From contig NZ_JACVAC010000007.1 of NCBI RefSeq assembly GCF_014851685.1, positions 1 to 64,000 on the forward strand: DNA of 64,000 nt. Reading direction: 5' to 3'. Shown here in pieces: positions 54,593 through 61,446 of this stretch (positions are counted from its first letter, which is position 1; each line of letters starts with the position of its first letter). The position numbers were made by a program, and so were the translations under genes. The notes under the pieces are model-generated. The model saw only the letters and a program-made list of their open reading frames with translations. It was not told the origin of the DNA and made no database searches. This stretch comes from Pseudomonas sp. PDM05 (lineage in GTDB: Bacteria; Pseudomonadota; Gammaproteobacteria; Pseudomonadales; Pseudomonadaceae).

Positions 54593-55636
54593 TTACGGCT
54601 TGGCGACTACACGGGTGATCAACGGGAAGTCTACGGTCTCGACCTGAAGTTTCTCAGTAGGGTCCGCTGGGTTTGCCAACTTGATCCTGACCTTGGCCTG
54701 AGCCATTACGTCAGCCACACCGCTCACCTCAAAGTCCCAGCCCTGTACGCCAGCGTTACGGCTCGCCAGGATCTTCCATACGTCGCCCTCTTGGTTATGG
54801 CGGAACGACAGCGAGGCAAAGCCCTTAGGCAGCATGAAGACGCCACGGTCAGCCCCAGAATAGAACTGGGTGCTGCAACCCAACAGGTCCTCAATGGACT
54901 CGACACCGGCGCGCTGGCCCGCACGTTCAAGCATTGCCTGCTCAGTCATGTGCATCAGCAACACGAAGTCGCTCAGAGAGTTACCTACCGACTGGTTAAT
55001 GCTCATGGTCAAAGCGTCGATCCAGTCCTCAGCACGATCACGCGGAGTGGTGCCCGCAATGGTGACCTCCTTGGCTTCGGTGCTTGGGGACTTAATGAGG
55101 ATGTCCACAACGGTAGAACCACAGGCCTTCTCGAAGTCGGCCAGCATCTTGTCCATCATCTGCTCCATGCCGTTGCCAGTGAAGCCAGCAACAACGTGGG
55201 CATCCAGAAGGGTGAAGCGGTGCGAGAAGAACGCAGCGGTATTGGTCGGCTCAGTGAAGATGAAGTCACCGGCAACCGCTTCGCCCTTGGCGATGGTCGA
55301 GGTGTCGTAGATCGACTGGCGAGGATCGAACTCAAGGTTACGATTGACCATGTTGACCAATTGCACAGGGGTCGGCTCGGTTCCTTTCGGGCGGAACTCA
55401 CAGGGAATAGCATCGGCAGCGTTATCCTGCCACTCGCCACCATTGAAGAATTCGTCCATGGCTTGGGTGATGACCTGAGCCAGGACACTTGAGTCAGTCG
55501 CCTGGGCGCCCATAGAGGCCTGGGTGGTGAACTGAAGGTTACCGCCATTGCCCCATACGGCGGTCTCATAGGAAGTCGGCGCGGTGTAGCGGTCGCGTTG
55601 GTCGCGGTGATCTGTAGATTTGGATGGGTTGGACAT
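54593..55636 (-). CDS. 347-aa protein of the element, unknown, possibly capsid-like
   Basis: I do not recognise this protein by sequence. It is acidic and soluble, without signal or transmembrane segment. The N-terminal 45 residues are polar and probably flexible. A long helical middle (VLAQVITQAMDEFFNGGEWQ; MEQMMDKMLADFEKACGSTV) is followed by RAGVESIEDLLGCSTQFYSG and GVFMLPKGFASLSF, then a beta-rich end (AGVQGWDFEVSGVADVMAQA). This order resembles HK97-fold major capsid proteins, and the size fits, but the fold is a guess. The gene follows a coiled-coil protein that could be a scaffold. AGGAGACCC precedes ATG 55636. Confidence 0.7.
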   Translation of the reverse strand: MSNPSKSTDHRDQRDRYTAPTSYETAVWGNGGNLQFTTQASMGAQATDSSVLAQVITQAMDEFFNGGEWQDNAADAIPCEFRPKGTEPTPVQLVNMVNRNLEFDPRQSIYDTSTIAKGEAVAGDFIFTEPTNTAAFFSHRFTLLDAHVVAGFTGNGMEQMMDKMLADFEKACGSTVVDILIKSPSTEAKEVTIAGTTPRDRAEDWIDALTMSINQSVGNSLSDFVLLMHMTEQAMLERAGQRAGVESIEDLLGCSTQFYSGADRGVFMLPKGFASLSFRHNQEGDVWKILASRNAGVQGWDFEVSGVADVMAQAKVRIKLANPADPTEKLQVETVDFPLITRVVAKP

Positions 55637-55674
55637 GAGATGGGTCTCCTGAAATAAGTTGAGAAAGGACAGGC

Positions 55675-56103
55675 TTAGTTGTTGTCGAGCCAGTTGCCAG
55701 ACGAGAAGTCGCTACGACCATTGGCACTGCGGATAGCGCGGCCCATGTCTTGATACTTGCGCTCACGGTCTTCACGCTTGGCACGGCGACGCGCTTCGTC
55801 CAAAGGGGTGGACTCGTAGGACTTGAAGCGCTCTGCATGCTCACGAGCTTCTTTGAGGCGCTCTGCATGTTCACGCTCAGCGGCCAACTTGCGGGTCTCG
55901 ATGGACCTCACGATGGCCGGGAAGGTAGCAGCGCTCAGACCAGCGTCCAGGTATTGGCTTACGATTGCCTCTTGGGCTGGCTTGCTGCTCCCAGCGGTGG
56001 CAATCAGAGTCGCCAGCATGACGCCCTCGGCATACGCACGGGATACGACCTGACCTTGTACTTCAACGGTTTCAGGGGTGACTTTCTGGATATTCAGTTG
56101 CAT
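55675..56103 (-). CDS. 142-aa coiled-coil protein of the element
   Basis: A protein with a small N-terminal domain (LNIQKVTPETVEVQGQVVSR), a helical middle, and a long charged helix in residues about 80-125 (AAEREHAERLKEAREHAERF) containing an imperfect repeat of EHAER. It ends with a polar tail. It could be a scaffold or assembly partner of the downstream 347-aa protein, but I do not recognise it. ATG 56103 is preferred over 56211 because TAGGAGACCC lies upstream of it. Confidence 0.65.
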   Translation of the reverse strand: MQLNIQKVTPETVEVQGQVVSRAYAEGVMLATLIATAGSSKPAQEAIVSQYLDAGLSAATFPAIVRSIETRKLAAEREHAERLKEAREHAERFKSYESTPLDEARRRAKREDRERKYQDMGRAIRSANGRSDFSSGNWLDNN

Positions 56104-56298
56104 GGTGTTGGGTCTCCTACATCGAGACATTGATTCATGGCCTTGCCGCATAGAGGCAACGTGACCAGATGGCAAGGAGTAGCCGCACGGGCCTCTCAAG
56201 GTCATGATCAATATCTTCTGGGTTTTGGTTAGTTAGTGCGATCACGGGTCTGTAGCTTGGCGGGTGTGATCCGGGTGCCGATGGCGGACGGCGGTAAG

Positions 56299-56589
56299 TT
56301 AAAGCGGGGAAGTGATCGGTTGGCGGGTCAGTGGGATTCGCATAGGGGCGCGCATTACTGCATCGAGGTTCATGCTGGTTGTTGTAGTGATGGACTCAAC
56401 GAATGAGACCATGACCGGATTGGTGGACTTCAAGTGCCCGATAAGTTTCTGGTAGTCCACACCATGTTCATCGCTGGTGACGACCTGTTCGCGAACATGC
56501 CAATCACGCCAGATTGTGCGCAGGGTGATCAGCTTGGTTCGACTTGAAGGGGACACAAAGAATGCGTTGAGCTGGTCAGCAAAAGTCAT
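56299..56589 (-). CDS. 96-aa protein of the element, unknown
   Basis: A 96-aa protein (MTFADQLNAFFVSPSSRTKL, then ITLRTIWRDWHVREQVV and MVSFVESITTTTSMNLDAVM). Its ATG overlaps the stop of the 59-aa gene in an ATGA junction (56589-56586), so it is translated as part of the rha-led operon. No recognisable domain; possibly a small regulator. Confidence 0.6.
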   Translation of the reverse strand: MTFADQLNAFFVSPSSRTKLITLRTIWRDWHVREQVVTSDEHGVDYQKLIGHLKSTNPVMVSFVESITTTTSMNLDAVMRAPMRIPLTRQPITSPL

Positions 56590-56765
56590 AGGCGTTGCTC
56601 CCGCTGGTGATACGGGTAGCGCTGACGCTTGCGAGCCTCACGGTAGTAATGAAGCCTTCGCTCGATGATGGCGCGGCGTTCGTCTTCAGGGACCCCGGCC
56701 AGCATTAGCTTCAGACCCAAACAAAGTAGGTGACGCTGGCGGTTGCTCATTGGGCGGCTGCTCAT
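56586..56765 (-). CDS. 59-aa basic protein of the element
   Basis: The minus strand encodes MSSRPMSNRQRHLLCLGLKL, continuing with MLAGVPEDERRAIIERRLHY, a strongly basic helical protein. Its ATG overlaps the rha stop (ATGA at 56765-56762) and its stop overlaps the next start, so three genes are chained by four-base overlaps. The charge suggests nucleic-acid binding, which is a guess. Confidence 0.65.
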   Translation of the reverse strand: MSSRPMSNRQRHLLCLGLKLMLAGVPEDERRAIIERRLHYYREARKRQRYPYHQREQRL

Positions 56766-57529
56766 TGGGTCACCTCCTTCGGCAGGTGGGCAGTCGTCAT
56801 GCGAGCAGCGCCTTCGCCCTTTATGTCGATCACATAGCCGTCATTGTCGACCACAGGTCGGGGCTTGCGGTGTTCGATCAGAGCCTTGGCGATGTTCTCA
56901 GCATTCGGTCGCAGCCATTCATCGACACCTTTGAGGGTGACCTTGAAGAGGTGGCCGGTCAGTTGAATAGCCTTGTTGGCCTTGCTCACGCGCTTGGCAT
57001 CACCGCGCTCAATGAACTTCGGAGCGAGAGAGGTCAGCCCGTTAGAGCGCCGTGCAAGCCCCTTATCGACCAGCATGGCGAGAACCTTATCGGGGTTCTC
57101 TACGCCAGCCAAACGGCAAGCTTCACGCCACGTATAGCCAGATGTACGACCCTTACGGACATGTTCATCGTAAGCAGGCGCCATAGCATCGACTCGGGTT
57201 TGTAGGTCATTCAGTGTGGCTGTGATTGCCTGCGAAGCGAACGCCGGGTTAGCTGACTGCTCAAGCTCGATCCATCGACCGACTACAGTGTGCCGCAGCC
57301 CAGTGTCATAACCGGTGATAAGAGTGAATACCATATGCTTTTTCAAGACCAGCATTCGGAGAACTTTACCTTGGGCAGTGGCATAGCTCGATTCGGTGGC
57401 CCCAGATTTGGGGGCTCCTACTTGTGCTATTACCCGGTCAACATCTCGAAGCACATGGTCGTGACGCTTGCCAGTCATCGCAGCAATCTCGATGGTGGTC
57501 ATGGTGATTTCTTTGATACCGTTAAACAT
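56762..57529 (-). CDS. Rha-family phage regulatory protein
   Basis: A 255-aa protein. Residues about 10-90 form a Rha domain (IEIAAMTGKRHDHVLRDVDR, then KKHMVFTLITGYDTGLRHTV), a DNA-binding or antirepressor module of temperate phages and satellites. The C-terminal part (SGYTWREACRLAGVENPDKV) resembles the winged DNA-binding ends of phage antirepressors. It leads the minus-strand gene chain, directly downstream of the two promoter-like repeats. Starts at 57529 and 57502 are both possible; GTG or similar at 57586 is less likely. Confidence 0.8.
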   Translation of the reverse strand: MFNGIKEITMTTIEIAAMTGKRHDHVLRDVDRVIAQVGAPKSGATESSYATAQGKVLRMLVLKKHMVFTLITGYDTGLRHTVVGRWIELEQSANPAFASQAITATLNDLQTRVDAMAPAYDEHVRKGRTSGYTWREACRLAGVENPDKVLAMLVDKGLARRSNGLTSLAPKFIERGDAKRVSKANKAIQLTGHLFKVTLKGVDEWLRPNAENIAKALIEHRKPRPVVDNDGYVIDIKGEGAARMTTAHLPKEVTQ

Positions 57530-57698
57530 AGTAGTGGTGTCCTTTTTGAATGCTCCCTGAGTTCGCTCCCACAGGCCGACCGTCAAGGCCCCACTACGGG
57601 CATCGACTATGGCTCAAGGAGCATTCAGAAAGACTTGACGTTGATGTAAGCCCAGCGACGGGCGTAGGGGAATCCAGGCAGACCAATTAGCGGAGCGG

Positions 57699-57727
57699 TC
57701 TGTCTCTGTTATTGTGAGGGTTTTTAA
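57699..57727 (-). promoter_or_regulatory. Phage RNA polymerase promoter-like repeat, copy 1
   Basis: On the minus strand it reads TTAAAAACCCTCACAATAAC followed by AGAGACAGA. AAACCCTCAC matches the upstream recognition half of promoters of T3 and gh-1-like phage polymerases (T3 AATTAACCCTCACTAAAGGG). It points towards the Rha gene, about 170 bases away. Confidence 0.6.
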
Positions 57728-57841
57728 TCTGGTCATATCGGAGACTCAATGAGCCGTTACGGTCACGCTTCCATCACCACGACATCGACGGTAGACCCAA
57801 GGCCTTAACGATCAACCTTAAGGTAACTTTTAGACCATTCT

Positions 57842-57922
57842 CTTTAAGTATTATTTCTTATTAGTTTAATCTATAAAGAATAATAACTTTAAGTTCTCTT
57901 TAAGCTCTTAGAGGTCTTTAAG
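57842..57922. repeat. CTTTAAG heptamer array in AT-rich stretch
   Basis: CTTTAAG occurs at 57842, 57887, 57898 and 57916 within 81 bp, with related CTTAAGG at 57837. T7-like genomes carry arrays of a similar heptamer (CCTAAAG in T7) at their ends, where packaging cuts occur. An origin with iterons is an alternative. Confidence 0.5.
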
Positions 57923-58191
57923 TTAAAAGGCCCCTGTGCTGTGCGATCAGAGATAGGAGGCCCAAACCTATCAAGGGTCTACTCACACGAAGTGAACAGA
58001 CAGAATCGCTACAGTGGACCTGATGCTGGTCCCGCAGATCCCGTTAAGGCTGCACTTGGTGGTCGTGGCGTCTTGGATATTGGACTACCTTAAGAGGTAG
58101 CGTTGGTCACTGGACGTACACGCCTTGCCCGCAGAGGGCCACCTTGGAGGTGACCTTACGGCATCTTGGATGGGAAACCACGTTGGTGTGA

Positions 58192-58220
58192 TCTGTCCCT
58201 GTTATTGTGAGGGTTTTTAA
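58192..58220 (-). promoter_or_regulatory. Phage RNA polymerase promoter-like repeat, copy 2
   Basis: Identical to copy 1 over 28 of 29 positions, same orientation, 493 bp upstream. The first 24 bases after the stop of the 173-aa gene (58245-58221) separate it from that gene. A duplicated minus-strand promoter would give transcripts through the whole control region. Confidence 0.6.
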
Positions 58221-58244
58221 ATCCGGCAATGAGCATTCATTAAG

Positions 58245-58766
58245 TCAAAAGCGAGGTTCGTCCCCACCGGGAACAGTCTTCAGATATTTGATTAGAGCGT
58301 CAATCATCAGCACCACACAGGGCTCTCCATCCTTCCATACCCAGTCGTAGAATCTATCAACCTGAGAGTTATCGGACCCTGTAATCTCTTGAAGCAGCGC
58401 AGCACCTTCAATCAATGAAATGGGTCTATCATCTCTATCCCAGATATGAGCAGCATGCCGACTCCGGAAAACGTCAATCTTTCTCCTTTTAATTTCCTTC
58501 GCGCAGTCATATAGCGGCTGCACCATATTTTTATCCAGAGAATTAAGGTGTCGCGAATAATTAACACGCACCTCATTCAATTTGAAAAGAGAAAGAATCA
58601 CACTGTGATTACATACCCGTAATCTGCCGACCACTTGTTCCAGCGTATAAGTGCCATCTCGATACTTTCCCAGAACTTCCCGGCCCATTGCAACAGCAGA
58701 GGTCAAATCAACCATCTGGTCGATCAACAACCACTTGATCTCATTCGTCTCATTTCGCGAATTCAA
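58245..58766 (-). CDS. 173-aa protein of the element, possible HEPN-type RNase (AbiU2-like)
   Basis: A mostly helical 173-aa protein. Residues 101-107 read RSRHAAH, i.e. Arg-Ser-x4-His, the catalytic signature of HEPN RNases, and are followed by an acidic IWDRDDRPI. The preceding SVILSLFKLNEVRVNYSRHL helix fits AbiU2-type proteins. AT content is higher than in its neighbours. Its place between the integrase and the control region is where satellites and prophages often carry phage-defence cargo. The identification is tentative. The region 58767-58975 that follows holds nothing I can support. Confidence 0.6.
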   Translation of the reverse strand: MNSRNETNEIKWLLIDQMVDLTSAVAMGREVLGKYRDGTYTLEQVVGRLRVCNHSVILSLFKLNEVRVNYSRHLNSLDKNMVQPLYDCAKEIKRRKIDVFRSRHAAHIWDRDDRPISLIEGAALLQEITGSDNSQVDRFYDWVWKDGEPCVVLMIDALIKYLKTVPGGDEPRF

Positions 58767-58975
58767 GAATCCATCCTCGTAATAGTAATTTAAACTCTCA
58801 AATCAGAACTTTCTATGCATCAAAATCGCCAAACTATCTCACATTCCGCAAAGTTTTCAGCATTGGCACCATTGAGGCGCTCGCATTGCCGCCGTGGGGA
58901 TCGAACGCCAGCAATCCAGAGCTATGCCCTAAGATTGCCTGAGAGATGCCTGCCGACGCACCAGCGAGCTTCAGA

Positions 58976-60415
58976 TCAGCCTTCTGATAATGCCTCAATC
59001 AGAGCCTCGGCCATTCGCCTCACCTCAACGGCACTCCCAGCCCCGTACAGGTCATAGCTGATCGACCCTGAAGCATGGCCCAGAATCGACTCGGCTGTCC
59101 CCACAGGGACCTCAGCGGCCTTCAAGGCACCGGCCAGCGAGTGACGTAACGAGTGGAAGGTCTGGGTCCGATCAGCGTTCAAGATCAGAACATCCCTAAG
59201 GGCTCCATTAAGCACGTTCGAGAACTGACCAGCGCCCAACGTGAACAGCCGGGAGTCGGAGCTATCGACAAACTCACGGAACGCCTGAAGGTCGAACCCA
59301 TAGGCACCGTCAGTCAGCGGCACTACACGCAGAGCATTCTTGGTCTTCGCTGTCTTGCCATCGTTCCTATTGATGTCGATGACCCACACGGTCCCCACCT
59401 GCTTAACGTCAGCCTTGGTCAACTGCCTCAGTTCCTCAATACGGGCCCCGGTGATGACCCCAAGGGACAACGCCCAACGCTGCCATGCGTCCACCGGTAG
59501 TGAGTTAGCGTGAGCCATCAAGGCCTTTACCTGAGCCTGAGAGAGCGCCTCACGGGAACTGTCAGCGCCTTTAGTTGGCTTCAGACCCTTGTCGAAACTC
59601 TTGTCGAGGTAACCGTTATTCACAGCCCAATCCATGACCGTTGATAGCCGGGTCAGCAGCTTCTTAACTGTCGAAGGTCTGCGGTCCTCAAGGAGCTTAT
59701 CCCGAAGGTTCTTCATGTCCTCCCGTGAGTGGCTCTTCATGTCCAAGTCGCCAAGGATCACGCTGATAGCCTCACACGATGACTTCACGTCCCGCATGGT
59801 GCTGGCCTGAATGCTGTCTTTGCGTTCCTCCATGTACAGAGCAGAAAGGGACTTGAAGGTAAGACTTGGGGAAGCGTTTACAGATATAGGCAGGGAGAGG
59901 GCCAAAGGCGTGCCACAAGGTTCACCATTGAGGTCCTTCACGATCTCGACCAGCTTCCCTGAACGCCCCCGCATACGCTCCTGTGAGGCCTCAAGGATCT
60001 CAAGGGCCTTACTGACTGCTCGTTGCTGATTGATGCTCAGGGGCAGCTTTGCGGATGCCTTACGCAACGCCAAGTGATGCTCATCGTTGATCATCTCGTA
60101 AGCGACCAGTGAGCTGTCACCGTGTGCCATCGTCAGGTTGTACTCAGCGAACTCAATCAAGCGCTCACGGAGTTCGTCCCATGACGCCTCGGGGTTGTCC
60201 AAGTGGTAAGCCTTGAGGGTCGAGAGGATGTCGTCGGAGATGGTCATTGCGGTGGCCTTGTCGGTGGTCCTGAGTGACAGCGTGAAGAAGCCCTTAACGG
60301 TTCCTTGAGGGCGAAGGCGAAGGTAATAGCGACCAGACCGGCGATAGTGGTACGGCTTGGCGAGCGCAGTTTGTAACAGGTTTGTCCCACTTGGGGAGCG
60401 GTGGTTGACGATCAT
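58976..60415 (-). CDS. Tyrosine recombinase (integrase) of the element
   Basis: A 479-aa phage-type integrase. The catalytic set is visible: Arg325 in ITGARIEELRQL, a candidate Lys359 in KTAKTKNALRVV, His421-x-x-Arg424 in FHSLRHSLAG, His447 in ILGHASGSIS, and nucleophile Tyr457 in YDLYG. The N-terminal arm-binding region (YHYRRSGRYYLRLRPQG) and core-binding domain (about 185-280) are intact. It lies 43 bases from the attR core, oriented into the element, and should catalyse integration in nadB. The gene appears functional. Confidence 0.93.
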   Translation of the reverse strand: MIVNHRSPSGTNLLQTALAKPYHYRRSGRYYLRLRPQGTVKGFFTLSLRTTDKATAMTISDDILSTLKAYHLDNPEASWDELRERLIEFAEYNLTMAHGDSSLVAYEMINDEHHLALRKASAKLPLSINQQRAVSKALEILEASQERMRGRSGKLVEIVKDLNGEPCGTPLALSLPISVNASPSLTFKSLSALYMEERKDSIQASTMRDVKSSCEAISVILGDLDMKSHSREDMKNLRDKLLEDRRPSTVKKLLTRLSTVMDWAVNNGYLDKSFDKGLKPTKGADSSREALSQAQVKALMAHANSLPVDAWQRWALSLGVITGARIEELRQLTKADVKQVGTVWVIDINRNDGKTAKTKNALRVVPLTDGAYGFDLQAFREFVDSSDSRLFTLGAGQFSNVLNGALRDVLILNADRTQTFHSLRHSLAGALKAAEVPVGTAESILGHASGSISYDLYGAGSAVEVRRMAEALIEALSEG

Positions 60416-60457
60416 CGGCTGAAACCCCTGTATCCATTGGGTTTAGCCTCAAAGGGT

Positions 60458-60476
60458 CGAGTTCTACAGCAACTAC
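60458..60476. repeat. attR core (19 bp)
   Basis: The second copy of CGAGTTCTACAGCAACTAC, after which the native nadB tail continues in frame. Confidence 0.9.
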
Positions 60477-60650
60477 AAAGTCAGCCGCGACCTGATCGAG
60501 TTGCGCAACCTGGCCCAAGTCGCGGAACTGATGATCCGCTCAGCCATGGAACGCAAGGAAAGCCGCGGCCTGCACTACACCCTCGACTACCCCGAGATGC
60601 TGCCCGAAGCCCACGACACTATCCTGGTGCCAACCACCTACGGCGACTGA
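60458..60650 (+). pseudogene. nadB: Displaced native 3' end of nadB
   Basis: In-frame codons from 60459 encode [20 protein letters not shown] and continue to the native end ILVPTTYGD before the stop at 60648-60650. Codon use is host-like (CGC, CTG, GCC). There is no start codon or promoter, so this 64-codon fragment is silent and would become the nadB end again upon excision. Its 3' end overlaps that of ygfX. Confidence 0.9.
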
Positions 60651-61068
60651 ACTTCAAGCGCACCCGCAGGCGCCGATGCACATCGGCTGCCTGCGAATCA
60701 CCCGGCACACAGATCGAACGCACCCACCACTGCCCCGGCACGCGATAGCGCAGCACCACGATCAGCGGCAACGCCAGGCTGTCGGGGCGCAACTGCACGC
60801 TATGCCAACCCCGCTCGGCGCTGAACAGGTGCCAACCGTCTGCGTCGCGGCGCAGGCCACGAATCGACGAACGGTGAGTCAGCAGGATATGACGCGGCAA
60901 GACCCAGGCGGCATGCGCCAGGCACACCAACAGACCAAGGCTGGAATAGGACAGATCAAGCAACAAAAGCGCACCCAGCGCGAATAGCTGGGCAAGGAGA
61001 TACGCCGCCAGCAACAGCCGTGAGGCCTGCCAGCGGCATTCAAAGGCGTGATTACTTGGGCTGGACAC
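60619..61068 (-). CDS. ygfX: YgfX family membrane protein (CptA-like)
   Basis: A 149-aa protein with two N-terminal membrane helices ([37 protein letters not shown]) and a small cytoplasmic C-terminal domain ([20 protein letters not shown]). In E. coli YgfX pairs with SdhE (CptAB); proposed effects on cytoskeletal proteins or roles in flavinylation regulation are debated. Its start overlaps the sdhE stop by 17 bases. Its 3' end overlaps the displaced nadB tail. Confidence 0.85.
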   Translation of the reverse strand: MSSPSNHAFECRWQASRLLLAAYLLAQLFALGALLLLDLSYSSLGLLVCLAHAAWVLPRHILLTHRSSIRGLRRDADGWHLFSAERGWHSVQLRPDSLALPLIVVLRYRVPGQWWVRSICVPGDSQAADVHRRLRVRLKFSRRRWLAPG

Positions 61069-61306
61069 GATCCAGAATCATCCGAACCATGCGCTGCAGC
61101 TCCGGATCTTCAGATTCGGCGCGCTCCATGAACCAGCCGAACATGTCCTGATCTTCGCACGTCAGCAGCCGCACATAGAGGTCGCGGTCCACTTGATTGA
61201 GCGTCGCGTAAACCTCTTTGGTAAAAGGCACCAACAACACGTCCAATTCCAGCATGCCACGACGGCTGTGCCAGTAGAGGCGATTGATTTCAACATCTTC
61301 GACCAT
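61052..61306 (-). CDS. sdhE: Succinate dehydrogenase assembly factor SdhE
   Basis: An 84-aa member of the Sdh5/SdhE (YgfY) family, which promotes covalent FAD attachment to the succinate dehydrogenase flavoprotein. The [10 protein letters not shown] motif near residue 15 contains the conserved Arg-Gly-x-x-Glu. ATG 61306 has GAGGAGCG upstream. It forms a coupled pair with ygfX and is divergent from ygfZ. Confidence 0.93.
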   Translation of the reverse strand: MVEDVEINRLYWHSRRGMLELDVLLVPFTKEVYATLNQVDRDLYVRLLTCEDQDMFGWFMERAESEDPELQRMVRMILDRVQPK

Positions 61307-61446
61307 GGAACGCTCCTCAAATAGGCGGCAAGTATACAGGCCCGGCCGCACCCGAACAGTCGGCTTTGGTCGCCCCATACGGAAACTATCCATTTGCCGG
61401 GCGCCCCTCTATGATGCACCCATGACTTTTTGACCTGCGATGACCC

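Larger units (their letters stand above)
57530..58244. other. Non-coding control region of the element
   Basis: A 715-bp region without a credible gene. It holds two near-identical 29-bp repeats (57699-57727, 58192-58220), an AT-rich core at 57826-57927 with four CTTTAAG heptamers, and several GC-rich inverted segments such as CACCTTGGAGGTGACC. The composition is strikingly AT-rich compared with the host. It probably combines promoters with an origin or packaging site. Confidence 0.7.
53881..60457. mobile_element. 6.6-kb integrated element in nadB, candidate satellite of a T7-like phage
   Basis: Bounded by the direct repeat CGAGTTCTACAGCAACTAC at 53881-53899 and 60458-60476. It carries a recoded nadB tail, a tyrosine integrase, a regulator of the Rha family, small coupled genes and two unknown larger proteins, all element genes being on the minus strand. 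Two repeats resemble phage RNA polymerase promoters. No replication, terminase, portal, tail or lysis enzyme gene is seen, so mobilisation must depend on another phage. Calling it a satellite is inference; it could also be a reduced prophage. Confidence 0.8.

Noticed and set aside
58815..59057. 80-aa plus-strand frame between the HEPN-like gene and the integrase gene
   Set aside because: It overlaps the integrase 3' end in antisense, is Arg/Ser/Pro-rich without a ribosome-binding site, and is probably chance.
53881..60457. Interpretation as a plain decayed prophage remnant
   Set aside because: All visible genes look intact, att sites are perfect, and the nadB tail is conserved; a random remnant would more likely show truncated structural genes. 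It cannot be fully excluded.
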